A stretch of 12,642 nt of DNA from an uncultured Clostridia bacterium (GTDB lineage Bacteria > Bacillota > Clostridia > Oscillospirales > Acutalibacteraceae): the NCBI GenBank assembly GCA_947168785.1, contig CAMVNL010000024.1, forward strand, positions 1 through 12,642, in the 5' to 3' direction. A program made the position numbers and the translations under genes. The notes beneath the pieces were generated by a model. It had not been told where the DNA came from and did no database searches. It saw only the letters and a list, made by a program, of their open reading frames with translations. Below are positions 1 through 6,283 of this stretch, one piece after another. Position 1 is the stretch's first letter. Each line of letters starts with the position of its first letter.

Positions 1-202
1 CCGCGCCGGGGATGGCCTCTACGTCCGGACGATCGGATTTATCAATGACGATCTGCAAATGGTTCAGGGTGGTGCCGTCGTTGAGGGCGAGAAACGCCAC
101 GTTTTTGGAATCCCGCGCCGTGCGGACCCAGCCGCAGACGGTCAGCTGCTGCCCGATGAGGGAAGCGTCTTTCATGATCTTGCTGATGTCGGTGTGTTTC
201 AT
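1..202 (-). CDS. asnS: Asparaginyl-tRNA synthetase, N-terminal fragment
   Basis: This is the first 67 codons of a gene that runs off the left edge. It would charge tRNA-Asn with asparagine in the cytoplasm. The visible part is the start of the OB-fold anticodon-binding domain: after a short helix, residues 17-27 read [20 protein letters not shown], followed by [15 protein letters not shown], the pattern seen in AsnRS/AspRS (class IIb). The DSK after VRT and the LNDG..LNHLQIV string fit AsnRS better than AspRS. The ATG at 200-202 has an AGGAGT ribosome binding site at 211-216, eight bases upstream. The T-box leader upstream with an AAC (Asn) triplet at the expected specifier position independently supports the Asn assignment. 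The catalytic domain is outside the window, so the class II motifs cannot be checked. Confidence 0.9.
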   Translation of the reverse strand, partial: MKHTDISKIMKDASLIGQQLTVCGWVRTARDSKNVAFLALNDGTTLNHLQIVIDKSDRPDVEAIPGA

Positions 203-231
203 GTTCGTTCACTCCTATGGTAATAAAATAT

Positions 232-287
232 ACAGTTGCGTCCCCATTCCGGACCGTGCCGGAGCGTTTCATAGGACGAGCAACTGT
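232..287 (-). terminator. Intrinsic terminator of the asnS T-box leader
   Basis: The stem ACAGTTGC (232-239) pairs perfectly with GCAACTGT (280-287); GTCC/GGAC extends it inward after a two-base bulge, and TCCGG/CCGGA (248-252/259-263) closes the top. On the minus strand the stem is followed by a T-rich stretch at 222-231. Its 5' arm directly follows the T-box sequence, as needed for a mutually exclusive antiterminator. Confidence 0.85.
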
Positions 288-406
288 AACCCGCGGTACC
301 ACCTATTTTGCCCGATAAGGGCCTCTTTGCGGCTTCTCATACAGAACGGTTGCCATTTGAAAAGCCTGTCGCGGTAACGGGCGACGACCGTATCACCTAC
401 TGAAAA

Positions 407-447
407 ATCGGAATCGCATTGCGAACGGCGTAAGACGCCGTGCTACC
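407..447. repeat. REP-like hairpin repeat, tandem copy 1
   Basis: The unit on the + strand is CGGAATCGCATTGCGAA, then a hairpin CGGCGT-AAG-ACGCCG (426-440), then TGCTACC. Read on the minus strand it begins GGTAGCA immediately before the stem, like the GTAG foot of REP elements. It lies in the asnS leader. Confidence 0.75.
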
Positions 448-491
448 GGTCCGGAATCGCATTGCGGGCGGCTGTGGGCAGCCGCGCTGCC
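448..491. repeat. REP-like hairpin repeat, tandem copy 2
   Basis: Same unit as the copy before it (CGGAATCGCATTGCG at 452-466), but the stem is GCGGCTG-TGGG-CAGCCGC (468-485), followed by GCTGCC. Stem bases differ from copy 1 while pairing is kept. Confidence 0.75.
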
Positions 492-534
492 GAAATCGGA
501 ATCACATTGCGAACGCCGTGAAACGGCGTGCTGC
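492..534. repeat. REP-like hairpin repeat, tandem copy 3
   Basis: Third unit: CGGAATCACATTGCG (497-511), stem ACGCCGT-GAA-ACGGCGT (513-529), then GCTGC. Starts of the three units are 43 and 45 bases apart. The stem is again changed on both sides with perfect pairing retained. Confidence 0.75.
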
Positions 535-663
535 GATCATTCGTTCAGGTCAAAGCTAAGAAGGGTTCTTCACGCGAACGCCGCTGCGCGGTTTCCACCG
601 TCCCACGCTCTCTGAAAACACTCTTTCGCGCTACTTTTCTTCCTCAACGCCTCTTATGCTAAG

Positions 664-692
664 ATTATATGTTTCCTTTTCTTTTTTGTCAA
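664..692 (-). promoter_or_regulatory. Consensus housekeeping promoter of asnS
   Basis: On the minus strand TTGACA (687-692) and TATAAT (664-669) are both perfect matches, separated by exactly 17 bases. Transcription should start near 657, just upstream of the T-box stem I. Confidence 0.9.
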
Positions 693-729
693 CCCTGTTT
701 TTGTAATTTCCACACATCAAAATAACGGG

Positions 730-758
730 TTGACCTTCCGGCAAAAAAATTGTAAGGT
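730..758 (+). promoter_or_regulatory. Possible promoter of the ECF sigma operon
   Basis: TTGACC (730-735) and TAAGGT (753-758) are 17 bases apart. The -10 is a poor match. An inverted repeat ACCTT (733-737) / AAGGT (754-758) spans the same segment. Autoregulation by the encoded sigma factor is possible but cannot be read from sequence. Confidence 0.35.
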
Positions 759-826
759 AAAGTGAAAGAAAACCCTCCCGGAGGGGTACTGTATGGGTGA
801 AAGGCCTTTTGAAAGGAGCGGACGGA

Positions 827-1387
827 TTGGACGACAGGGAACTGCTGCGCGGGCTGCAGGCGCGGGACGCTACCGCTCTGACCGCGCTGGAAACCACCTA
901 CGGCGGCTATTGCCATGCCGTTGCCTACCACATCCTCGGCTCGCGGGAGGACGCGGAGGAGATCGTCAACGACGCGCTTGCCGCGGCGTGGAACGCGATC
1001 CCACCGGCGCAGCCCCGGTCGCTGCGGGCGTATCTGGGCAAGCTGACGCGCAACCTGGCCCTGAAACGGGTGCGGTTCAACACCGCGCAAAAGCGCGGCG
1101 GAGGCGAAAGCGCCGCCGTGTTTGACGAGCTGAGCGAGTGCCTGCCCGCCGGGGAGACGGCGGAAAGCGCCGCCGACGCCGACGCGCTGCGGGAGCTGCT
1201 GCGGGATTTCGTACACCGGCTGCCCCCGGCCAAGCGCCGGGTGTTCCTGCTGCGGTACTGGTATTTTGAATCCGTGCCTGAGATTGCCCGGGCCACGGGG
1301 TTCAGCGCGGCAAAGGTGACCTCGCTCCTGTTCCGGCTGCGCAGCAAACTGAAAGAGGAATTGACCGAAGGAGGATTTGACGGATGA
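827..1387 (+). CDS. ECF-type RNA polymerase sigma factor
   Basis: About 186 residues, the normal length for a two-domain extracytoplasmic-function sigma factor, which binds core RNA polymerase and directs it to a small regulon. Region 2 is seen around residues 10-60 (LETTYGGYCHAVAYHILG, then SREDAEEIVNDALAAAWNAI, the -10 recognition helix). An acidic, Ala-rich linker follows. Region 4 spans about 125-180 (LPPAKRRVFLLRYWYFES, then VPEIARATGFSAAKVTSLLF, a helix-turn-helix). The start is uncertain. TTG at 827 has AAAGGAG (812-818) eight bases upstream and gives a typical MDDRELL N-terminus. GTG at 797 in the same frame, with GGAGGGG at 780-786, would add ten residues. The stop overlaps the next start by four bases (ATGA), so the two genes are translationally coupled. 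Which stress or signal it answers is not evident. Confidence 0.9.
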   Translation: MDDRELLRGLQARDATALTALETTYGGYCHAVAYHILGSREDAEEIVNDALAAAWNAIPPAQPRSLRAYLGKLTRNLALKRVRFNTAQKRGGGESAAVFDELSECLPAGETAESAADADALRELLRDFVHRLPPAKRRVFLLRYWYFESVPEIARATGFSAAKVTSLLFRLRSKLKEELTEGGFDG

Positions 1388-2448
1388 AAACAGAAGACCT
1401 GCTGTTCGCCCTGAACGAGGCGGACGAACGCGAAATAGACGCGGCAAAAAACGGCCGCCGGGTAACAATGACCCCGAAGCGCGTGGTGGCGCTGGCGGCC
1501 GCTGTGGCCGTGCGGCTGCTTTGCGTCTTTCCGGTGGCGGCGACGCCGGTTTCAAAGCCGGCCTATGAGCTGCTGTATTCCATCGCCCCGTCGCTGGCCC
1601 AGAAGATGAAGCCGGTGCAGCGTTCCGACGTAAAGGAGGGCATTCAGATGGAGGTGGTCTCCGCCGAGATCAAGGGCGACACGGCGGAGATATTGGTGGC
1701 CTTCAAGGACCTGGAGGGCGACCGCATCGACGCCACCACGGACCTGTACGACAGCTTCATGCTCCGCACCCCCTACGACACCTCCGGCACCTGCCGCATG
1801 GAAAGCTACGATCCCGCGACGGGCGTGGCGGTCTACACGGTGATACAGCAGAACATGGGCGGCAAGGCCTACAAGGGCGATAAGGCCACCTTCTCCGTTC
1901 ACGAGCTGCTGCTGAACAAACGGAACTATGACGACCTTGCCCTGCCGCTGACGCTTGCTGCCGTGACGAGAACGCCGGAGATGAAAACGCTCTCCGACGA
2001 CGACTACCGGGGCGGCAGCTACGCGGATATGCCCGGCATCGAGGAACGCCTCTCCGAACACACCATGCGCCAGCTGGGCAGCGTGCTGGCCGCAGACCCC
2101 GCGCAGGAGCAAACGCTGACGGAGGGCGTGACCCTGACCGCGGCGGGTTACACGGACGGCCATCTGCGGGTGCAGCTCCGCTATGCGGATATCCTTTCCA
2201 CGGATAACCACGGCTTTTTGTGGCTGGAAAACGCGGACGGGGACAGGATCGAGCCCGTGCTTTCCGAAAGCTTCTGGGCCCCCGGCCATCTGAACAACGG
2301 CACGGGCAACAACGACAGCATCGAAGAGTACCTCTTTGAGCTCCCGGAAGAAGCGCTGGCGGAATACGCCGTCCACGGCGATTTCACCACCTCCAACAAC
2401 GGCCCCCTCGTGGGCGACTGGGAGATCACCTTCCCGCTGGAGCGCTGA
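1384..2448 (+). CDS. Membrane-anchored anti-sigma-like protein (DUF4179-type)
   Basis: A 354-residue protein encoded directly after and overlapping the ECF sigma gene, the usual place for its anti-sigma factor. The N-terminal 30 residues are charged and probably cytoplasmic, where the sigma factor would be held. One membrane segment follows at about 33-53 (VVALAAAVAV, then RLLCVFPVAA); an arginine (R44) in its middle is odd. The rest is a large extracytoplasmic domain. Residues from about 60 (AYELLYSIAPSLAQKMKPVQ, then EGIQMEVVSAEIKGDTAEIL and DRIDATTDLYDS) match what I recognise as the DUF4179 pattern found beside sigma factors in gut clostridia. No enzyme motif is visible. The C-terminal half (about 200-354) is beta-rich with a FLWLENADGDRIEP segment, and may be a second immunoglobulin-like sensor domain. 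The sigma-binding role is inferred from family and context. Confidence 0.8.
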   Translation: MKTEDLLFALNEADEREIDAAKNGRRVTMTPKRVVALAAAVAVRLLCVFPVAATPVSKPAYELLYSIAPSLAQKMKPVQRSDVKEGIQMEVVSAEIKGDTAEILVAFKDLEGDRIDATTDLYDSFMLRTPYDTSGTCRMESYDPATGVAVYTVIQQNMGGKAYKGDKATFSVHELLLNKRNYDDLALPLTLAAVTRTPEMKTLSDDDYRGGSYADMPGIEERLSEHTMRQLGSVLAADPAQEQTLTEGVTLTAAGYTDGHLRVQLRYADILSTDNHGFLWLENADGDRIEPVLSESFWAPGHLNNGTGNNDSIEEYLFELPEEALAEYAVHGDFTTSNNGPLVGDWEITFPLER

Positions 2449-2525
2449 ACACCGCCCGGACCTGTTCAGCAAAAAAAACGGATCAACGGATTTTTCATGT
2501 TGCTGAATGTAGCTTTGGTAAATAG

Positions 2526-2548
2526 CGGCACTGAGGTGCCGCGCTACC
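2526..2548. repeat. REP-like hairpin repeat
   Basis: The stem CGGCAC-TGAG-GTGCCG (2526-2541) is followed by CGCTACC and then GGGGAATTTCATTGC (2549-2563), which resembles the start of the next unit in the asnS leader array. It is a solitary, partly decayed copy between the sigma operon and the polyamine operon. Confidence 0.6.
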
Positions 2549-2576
2549 GGGGAATTTCATTGCTTCGGCAAATTCT

Positions 2577-2736
2577 ACTGCTCCACCAATTTAATCGTGA
2601 ATTATTTATGCGCCGGATAAACGTCGCAAGACAAGGAAGAAACCGCAAGACAGGCTGTCGCCTGTCGAGGATTTCTGACGCCGTATTGCGGCGTTTAGAC
2701 AAGCAGAAATCTTCAAGTATTAATTGGTGGAGCAGT
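2577..2736. repeat. 160-bp inverted-repeat element (MITE-like)
   Basis: Perfect 15-bp inverted ends ACTGCTCCACCAATT (2577-2591) and its complement (2722-2736) enclose 130 bases with no convincing gene. Imperfect similarity continues outside the arms (AATT next to each, GCAAATT/AATTGC). Two internal hairpins lie inside: GACAGGC-TGTC-GCCTGTC (2649-2666) and ACGCCG-TATTG-CGGCGT (2678-2694). The interior is AT-richer than the neighbouring genes. This looks like a non-autonomous mobile element or a large cruciform-forming repeat; no clear target-site duplication was found. Confidence 0.55.
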
Positions 2737-2780
2737 AATTGCTGTATCCCACAATTTTCCGTGATGAACCAAAAAAACGC

Positions 2781-2816
2781 CAAACAATCCCCGACCGAAC
2801 GGCCGGGGATTGTTTG
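2781..2816 (-). terminator. Intrinsic terminator of the polyamine operon
   Basis: A perfect 13-bp stem CAAACAATCCCCG / CGGGGATTGTTTG (2781-2793 / 2804-2816) is followed on the minus strand by GCGTTTTTTT (2771-2780). It lies about 110 bases past the nspC stop. On the + strand no T run follows, so it serves the minus strand. Confidence 0.88.
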
Positions 2817-2926
2817 ATGACTGATATTGGAGAAAGGATGCGGAACGGGAGCGGAATCCGGGCAACGACCGCGCCGAAAGGGCGGCGTCAAACGCCGCAG
2901 CCGTCTCTTCCTTCCGCATTACGCGT

Positions 2927-4147
2927 TCATGGTTTTTCCTTTTCGGCGGAAGAGCCCAGCCGGTATTTAAAATCACGGTAGCCGAAATCCGTCAGGCGGG
3001 TAAGACGGCCGTCCTCGCCCCGCCGCCAGAGGTCCGGCAGGGGCATGCCGTTGAAGGTGTTGTTCTTGCAGGTGGAATAGATGGCCATATCGCCGAAGAG
3101 GAGCAGATCGCCGATGTGCAGTTCGGACGGAAAGCGGTATTCGCCGATCACGTCCCCGGCCAGGCAGGTGGGGCCGGCCAGCCGATAAGGCACCTCCCCT
3201 TCCTCCCCCGCGCCGTACAGCGGCGGGGTGTAGGGCATTTCGATCACGTCCGGCATGTGGCAGGCGGCGCTCACGTCGAGGATGGCCGTGCGGGTATCGC
3301 CGTTTGTCACCAGATCCAGCACCCTCGTCGCCAGGTACCCCGCGTTGAGGGCGACGGCCTCCCCAGGCTCCAGATAGACGGTCACGCCCCACTTTTCGCG
3401 GGCATACAGGATCGTCCGTTCCAGCAGCGGCAGGTCGTAGCCGTCGCGGGTGATATGGTGGCCGCCCCCCATGTTCAGCCATTTCATGCGGGGCAGGATA
3501 TCGCCGAATTTGGCTTCCACCGCCTGCAGCGTTTCCGCCAGCGGGGCGGAATCCTGCTCGCAGAGGGTGTGGAAATGGAGGCCGTCCAGCAGGTCGGTCA
3601 GCTCCGGCGTCATTTCCGCGTCCCAGGCGGCGCGGGTGGTCCCCAGACGGCTGCCGGGGGCGCAGGGATCGTAGATGGCGTGGCCCTCCTGGGTGGAGTG
3701 TTCCGGATTGATCCGCAGACCGAGGCTCTTGCCCCTCTCCTTCGCCTTTGCGCCGAAGCGCCTGAGCTGGGAAGGGGAATTGAACACGATGTGGTCGGCG
3801 TATTGCAGCAGCGCTTCAAACTCGTCGTCCCGGTAGGCGGCGCAGAAGACGTGCACCTCCCCCCCGGGCATCTCTTCTTTGCCGAGGCGCGCTTCAAAGA
3901 GGCCGCTGGCCTCCGTACCGGCGAGGAAGGGCGCCAGCAGCGGGTAAAAATCATAGTTGGAAAACGCCTTCTGCGCCAACAGGACGCGGCAGCCGGTGCG
4001 CCGCGCCACGCCGGAAAAGATCTCCCCGTTGCGCCGCAGGGCCGCCTCGTCCACGATATAGCAGGGGGTTTTCAGCCCGCCGAACAGATCCTCCGGCAGC
4101 CCTCCGTTCAGGCTGCGGAACACGGGGCGGGTCTCCGTCCGGTCCAT
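2927..4147 (-). CDS. nspC: Carboxynorspermidine/carboxyspermidine decarboxylase
   Basis: A 406-residue PLP enzyme of the alanine-racemase-fold decarboxylases. Known role of the family: decarboxylation of carboxyspermidine (or carboxynorspermidine) to spermidine (or norspermidine), the last step of the aspartate-semialdehyde route. Visible features: an N-terminal TPCYIVDEAALRRN; the PLP lysine region VLLAQKAFSN with K60; LHFHTLCEQ at 190-198 with its histidines; the glycine-rich phosphate loop NMGGGHH (225-231); the EPGEA motif at 260-264; and CLAGD (328-332), whose cysteine comes from the partner subunit in the dimer active site. Length and motif order match NspC rather than LysA or ornithine decarboxylases. 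The ATG shares one base with the TGA of the dehydrogenase gene before it (TGATG), so the pair is translationally coupled. It is the last gene of the operon, with a terminator about 110 bases on. Confidence 0.95.
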   Translation of the reverse strand: MDRTETRPVFRSLNGGLPEDLFGGLKTPCYIVDEAALRRNGEIFSGVARRTGCRVLLAQKAFSNYDFYPLLAPFLAGTEASGLFEARLGKEEMPGGEVHVFCAAYRDDEFEALLQYADHIVFNSPSQLRRFGAKAKERGKSLGLRINPEHSTQEGHAIYDPCAPGSRLGTTRAAWDAEMTPELTDLLDGLHFHTLCEQDSAPLAETLQAVEAKFGDILPRMKWLNMGGGHHITRDGYDLPLLERTILYAREKWGVTVYLEPGEAVALNAGYLATRVLDLVTNGDTRTAILDVSAACHMPDVIEMPYTPPLYGAGEEGEVPYRLAGPTCLAGDVIGEYRFPSELHIGDLLLFGDMAIYSTCKNNTFNGMPLPDLWRRGEDGRLTRLTDFGYRDFKYRLGSSAEKEKP

Positions 4148-5406
4148 CAGTCCACCAGCGCCGGGGAATGGCTCTCGCTGCGGGGCAGACCGTATTTGTC
4201 CAGCGCGTCAAGGAAGGGATCGGGATCGAACTCCTCCACGGTGTGAACGCCCTTTTCGGTCCATTTGCCCGTCAGCAGCATCAGCGCGCCGCACATGGCG
4301 GGCACGCCCGTGGTGTAGCTGATGGCCTGGCTTTCCACCTCGCGATAACAGGCCTGATGGTCGCAGACGTTGTAGATATAGTAGGTCTTGTCCTTGCCGT
4401 CTTTTTTGCCGGTGAAAATGCAGCCGATGTTGGTCTTGCCGTGGGTGCGGGGGCCGAGGCTGGCGGGATCCGGCAGCAGGGCCTTGAGGAACTTGATGGG
4501 GACGATCTCATGCCCCTCAAAGTTGATGGGGGTGGTGGAAAGCATGCCCACGTTTTCAAGGCACTTCATGTGGGTAAGGTAGCTCTGGCCGAAGGTCATG
4601 AAGAAGCGGATGCGCTTCACCTCCGGGATGTTCCGGGCCAGGGATTCGATCTCCTCGTGGTGGAGCAGGTACATGTCCTTTTCGCCCACCTGATCGAAGT
4701 TGTATTCCCGCTTGATGGACATGGCGGGGATCTCCACCCAATGGCCGTCCTCCCAATAGCTGCCGGGGGCGGAGACCTCCCGCAGGTTCACCTCGGGGTT
4801 GAAGTTGGTGGCGAAGGCGTAGCCGTGGTCGCCGCCGTTGCAGTCGAGAATGTCGATGGTGTCGATGGCGTCGAACTCGTGCTTTTTGGCGTAGGCGCAG
4901 TAGGCTTGGGTCACGCCGGGGTCGAAGCCGCAGCCAAGCAGCGCGGTGAGACCGGCCTGCTCGAATTTTTCACGGTAGGCCCACTGCCAGCTGTAATCGA
5001 AGTAGGCGGAAAAGCCCGCCTCTTTGCATCTCTTTTCATAGACGGCGCGCCATGCCGGGTCGTCGGTGTCCTCCGGCTCATAGTTGGCGGTATCCATATA
5101 GTTGACGCCGCAGGCAAGGCAGGCGTCCATGATGGTCAGGTCCTGATAGGGCAGGGCAATGTTCATCACGAGGTCGGGCTTGTAGCCGTTGATGAGATCA
5201 ATCAGCTGGTTCACGTCGTCCGCGTCCACCTGCGCGGTGGTGATCTTCGTGGCGGTCTTGCCCGAAAGCGCCGCGGCCAGCGCGTCGCACTTGGATTTGG
5301 TTCTGCTGGCGATGCACAGCTCGGTGAACACCTCGCTGACCTGACAGCATTTTCTGATGGCGACGTTGGCGACGCCGCCGCAGCCGATGACTAAAACTCT
5401 GCTCAT
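4147..5406 (-). CDS. Carboxyspermidine dehydrogenase (saccharopine-dehydrogenase-like)
   Basis: A 419-residue member of the saccharopine dehydrogenase family, of the branch that reductively condenses L-aspartate beta-semialdehyde with putrescine (or diaminopropane) using NADPH to form carboxyspermidine (or carboxynorspermidine). The N-terminus is a Rossmann fold: VLVIGCGGVANVAIRKC with G8, G10, G11 and A13, then LCIASRTKSKCDAL. Further motifs include DLVMNIALPYQDLTIMDACL, CGVNYMDTANYEPED, LLGCGFDPGVTQAYCAYA and DCNGGDHG, all typical of the LYS9-like fold. The ATG has an AAGGAG ribosome binding site nine bases upstream, and the gap after speB is 25 bases. Pairing with nspC identifies the pathway. 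Sequence alone does not tell whether the amine acceptor is putrescine, diaminopropane or agmatine; the agmatinase in the same operon favours putrescine. Confidence 0.92.
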   Translation of the reverse strand: MSRVLVIGCGGVANVAIRKCCQVSEVFTELCIASRTKSKCDALAAALSGKTATKITTAQVDADDVNQLIDLINGYKPDLVMNIALPYQDLTIMDACLACGVNYMDTANYEPEDTDDPAWRAVYEKRCKEAGFSAYFDYSWQWAYREKFEQAGLTALLGCGFDPGVTQAYCAYAKKHEFDAIDTIDILDCNGGDHGYAFATNFNPEVNLREVSAPGSYWEDGHWVEIPAMSIKREYNFDQVGEKDMYLLHHEEIESLARNIPEVKRIRFFMTFGQSYLTHMKCLENVGMLSTTPINFEGHEIVPIKFLKALLPDPASLGPRTHGKTNIGCIFTGKKDGKDKTYYIYNVCDHQACYREVESQAISYTTGVPAMCGALMLLTGKWTEKGVHTVEEFDPDPFLDALDKYGLPRSESHSPALVD

Positions 5407-5431
5407 GTTCGTATCTCCTTTTTTGAAATTT

Positions 5432-6283
5432 TTATAACAGCGCCAGCAGCAGCTCGCGCAGGACTTTGCAGGCGGCGGCGGTGGATGTGCCGCCGGCGTC
5501 CATAATTGGGGCCTGCTCGTTGTCGTCCCCGCCCACCACGTTGGTCCCGCTCACCTGAAGGATGGCCTTCAGCAGCTGCGGGAAGGTGACGCCGCCCGCC
5601 TCCGGCGTGCCCGTGCCCGGGAACACGGCGGGGTCGAGGCAGTCAAGGTCAATGGTGAAATAGACCGGCGCGCCGCTCTCTTTCAGCGCGGCCACGGTCT
5701 CCTCCAGACCGGTGAAATCGAAGGGGTGCAGCGCCGTATGATCGTCGGCAAAGCGGAATTCTTCCCGGTCGCCGCTGCGGATGCCAAACTGGTGGATGCG
5801 CCCGTCCCCGAGAATATCGTGGCACCGGCGGATCACACAGGCGTGGCTGAAGCGCGCGCCGAGATAGTCGTCCCGCAGGTCCGCGTGGGCGTCAAAATGG
5901 ACGATATGCAGGTCAGGGTACCGCTTGGCCACGGCCCGCACCGCACCGAGGGTGACCAGATGCTCGCCCCCCAGCAGCAGCGGCAATTTGCCGTCGGTCA
6001 GAATCTCCTCCGCCCGGGCCTCAATGTCGGCGAGGGCGCTCTCGGCGCTGCCGAAGCACAGCTCCAGATCGCCGCTGTCGAAGACGGCATATTCCGTCAG
6101 CTCCTTTTGCTGGTAGGGGCTCCAGGTCTCGATGCCGAAGCTCTCGTGGCGCATGGCGGCGGGGCCGAACCGGGCCCCGGGGCGGAAGCTGGTGGTGGAA
6201 TCGAAGGGCGCGCCGTAGAGGACGATCTTGGCAGCCTCATAGGGGGCGTCGCAGCCGATGAAGGTTTCAACGTTTGGCCGCAT
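5432..6283 (-). CDS. speB: Agmatinase (ureohydrolase family)
   Basis: A 283-residue arginase/agmatinase-fold enzyme, expected to hydrolyse agmatine to putrescine and urea with a two-manganese centre. The metal ligands are all present: H108 in LLLGGEHLVT, D131/H133/D135 in HFDAHADLR, and D212/D214 in FTIDLDCLDPAVFPGTGTPE. SHAC (146-149) contributes to substrate binding, and the C-terminal VVGGDDNEQAPIMD keeps the conserved glutamate (E256), although the surrounding residues differ from the commoner FDVVELAP form. The ATG follows the speE stop codon with no gap, and its ribosome binding site GGAGG lies within the last codons of speE, so expression is coupled. Placed after speA and speE it supplies putrescine. 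An alternative, known in some bacteria, is that such an enzyme removes urea from aminopropylagmatine instead. Confidence 0.93.
   Translation of the reverse strand: MRPNVETFIGCDAPYEAAKIVLYGAPFDSTTSFRPGARFGPAAMRHESFGIETWSPYQQKELTEYAVFDSGDLELCFGSAESALADIEARAEEILTDGKLPLLLGGEHLVTLGAVRAVAKRYPDLHIVHFDAHADLRDDYLGARFSHACVIRRCHDILGDGRIHQFGIRSGDREEFRFADDHTALHPFDFTGLEETVAALKESGAPVYFTIDLDCLDPAVFPGTGTPEAGGVTFPQLLKAILQVSGTNVVGGDDNEQAPIMDAGGTSTAAACKVLRELLLALL

Larger units (their letters stand above)
203..657 (-). promoter_or_regulatory. T-box riboswitch leader of asnS (Asn specifier)
   Basis: The minus strand carries the near-invariant T-box AGGTGGTACCGCG (292-304). It is followed by a terminator stem, 232-243 pairing with 274-287 and an inner TCCGG/CCGGA stem, and then a T-rich tail (ATATTTTATT, 222-231). 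Further upstream are stem I signatures: an AGTA near 629-633, AGAGAG near 607-612, the GGTGGAAACC apical segment near 590-600, and GAAGAACCC whose AAC triplet (565-567) lies where the specifier loop should be. Known mechanism of the family: uncharged tRNA-Asn pairs with the specifier and with the T-box, stabilising the antiterminator, so asnS is read only when Asn-tRNA is uncharged. The leader is unusually long (about 455 nt) because three hairpin repeats (407-534) lie between stem I and the antiterminator. The exact AAC specifier call is inferred from position, not from a full fold. Confidence 0.88.

Noticed and set aside
404..534. Three regularly spaced repeats as a small CRISPR array
   Set aside because: The 43-45-bp units are similar along their whole length, including hairpins, with no unique spacers, and no cas gene is present; the units also occur singly elsewhere.
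2444..2470. GCTGAAC/GTTCAGC hairpin at the anti-sigma stop as a terminator for the sigma operon
   Set aside because: On the + strand it is followed by eight A residues, not T, so it does not fit an intrinsic terminator; no good terminator for this operon was found before 2926.
2560..2750. Search for a transposase or target-site duplication at the inverted-repeat element
   Set aside because: No coding capacity and no convincing flanking duplication were seen, so it was not called an insertion sequence.
2497..2817. 106-codon + strand open frame after the anti-sigma gene
   Set aside because: It runs through the REP-like hairpin, the inverted-repeat element and the terminator, has no ribosome binding site and no recognisable product.
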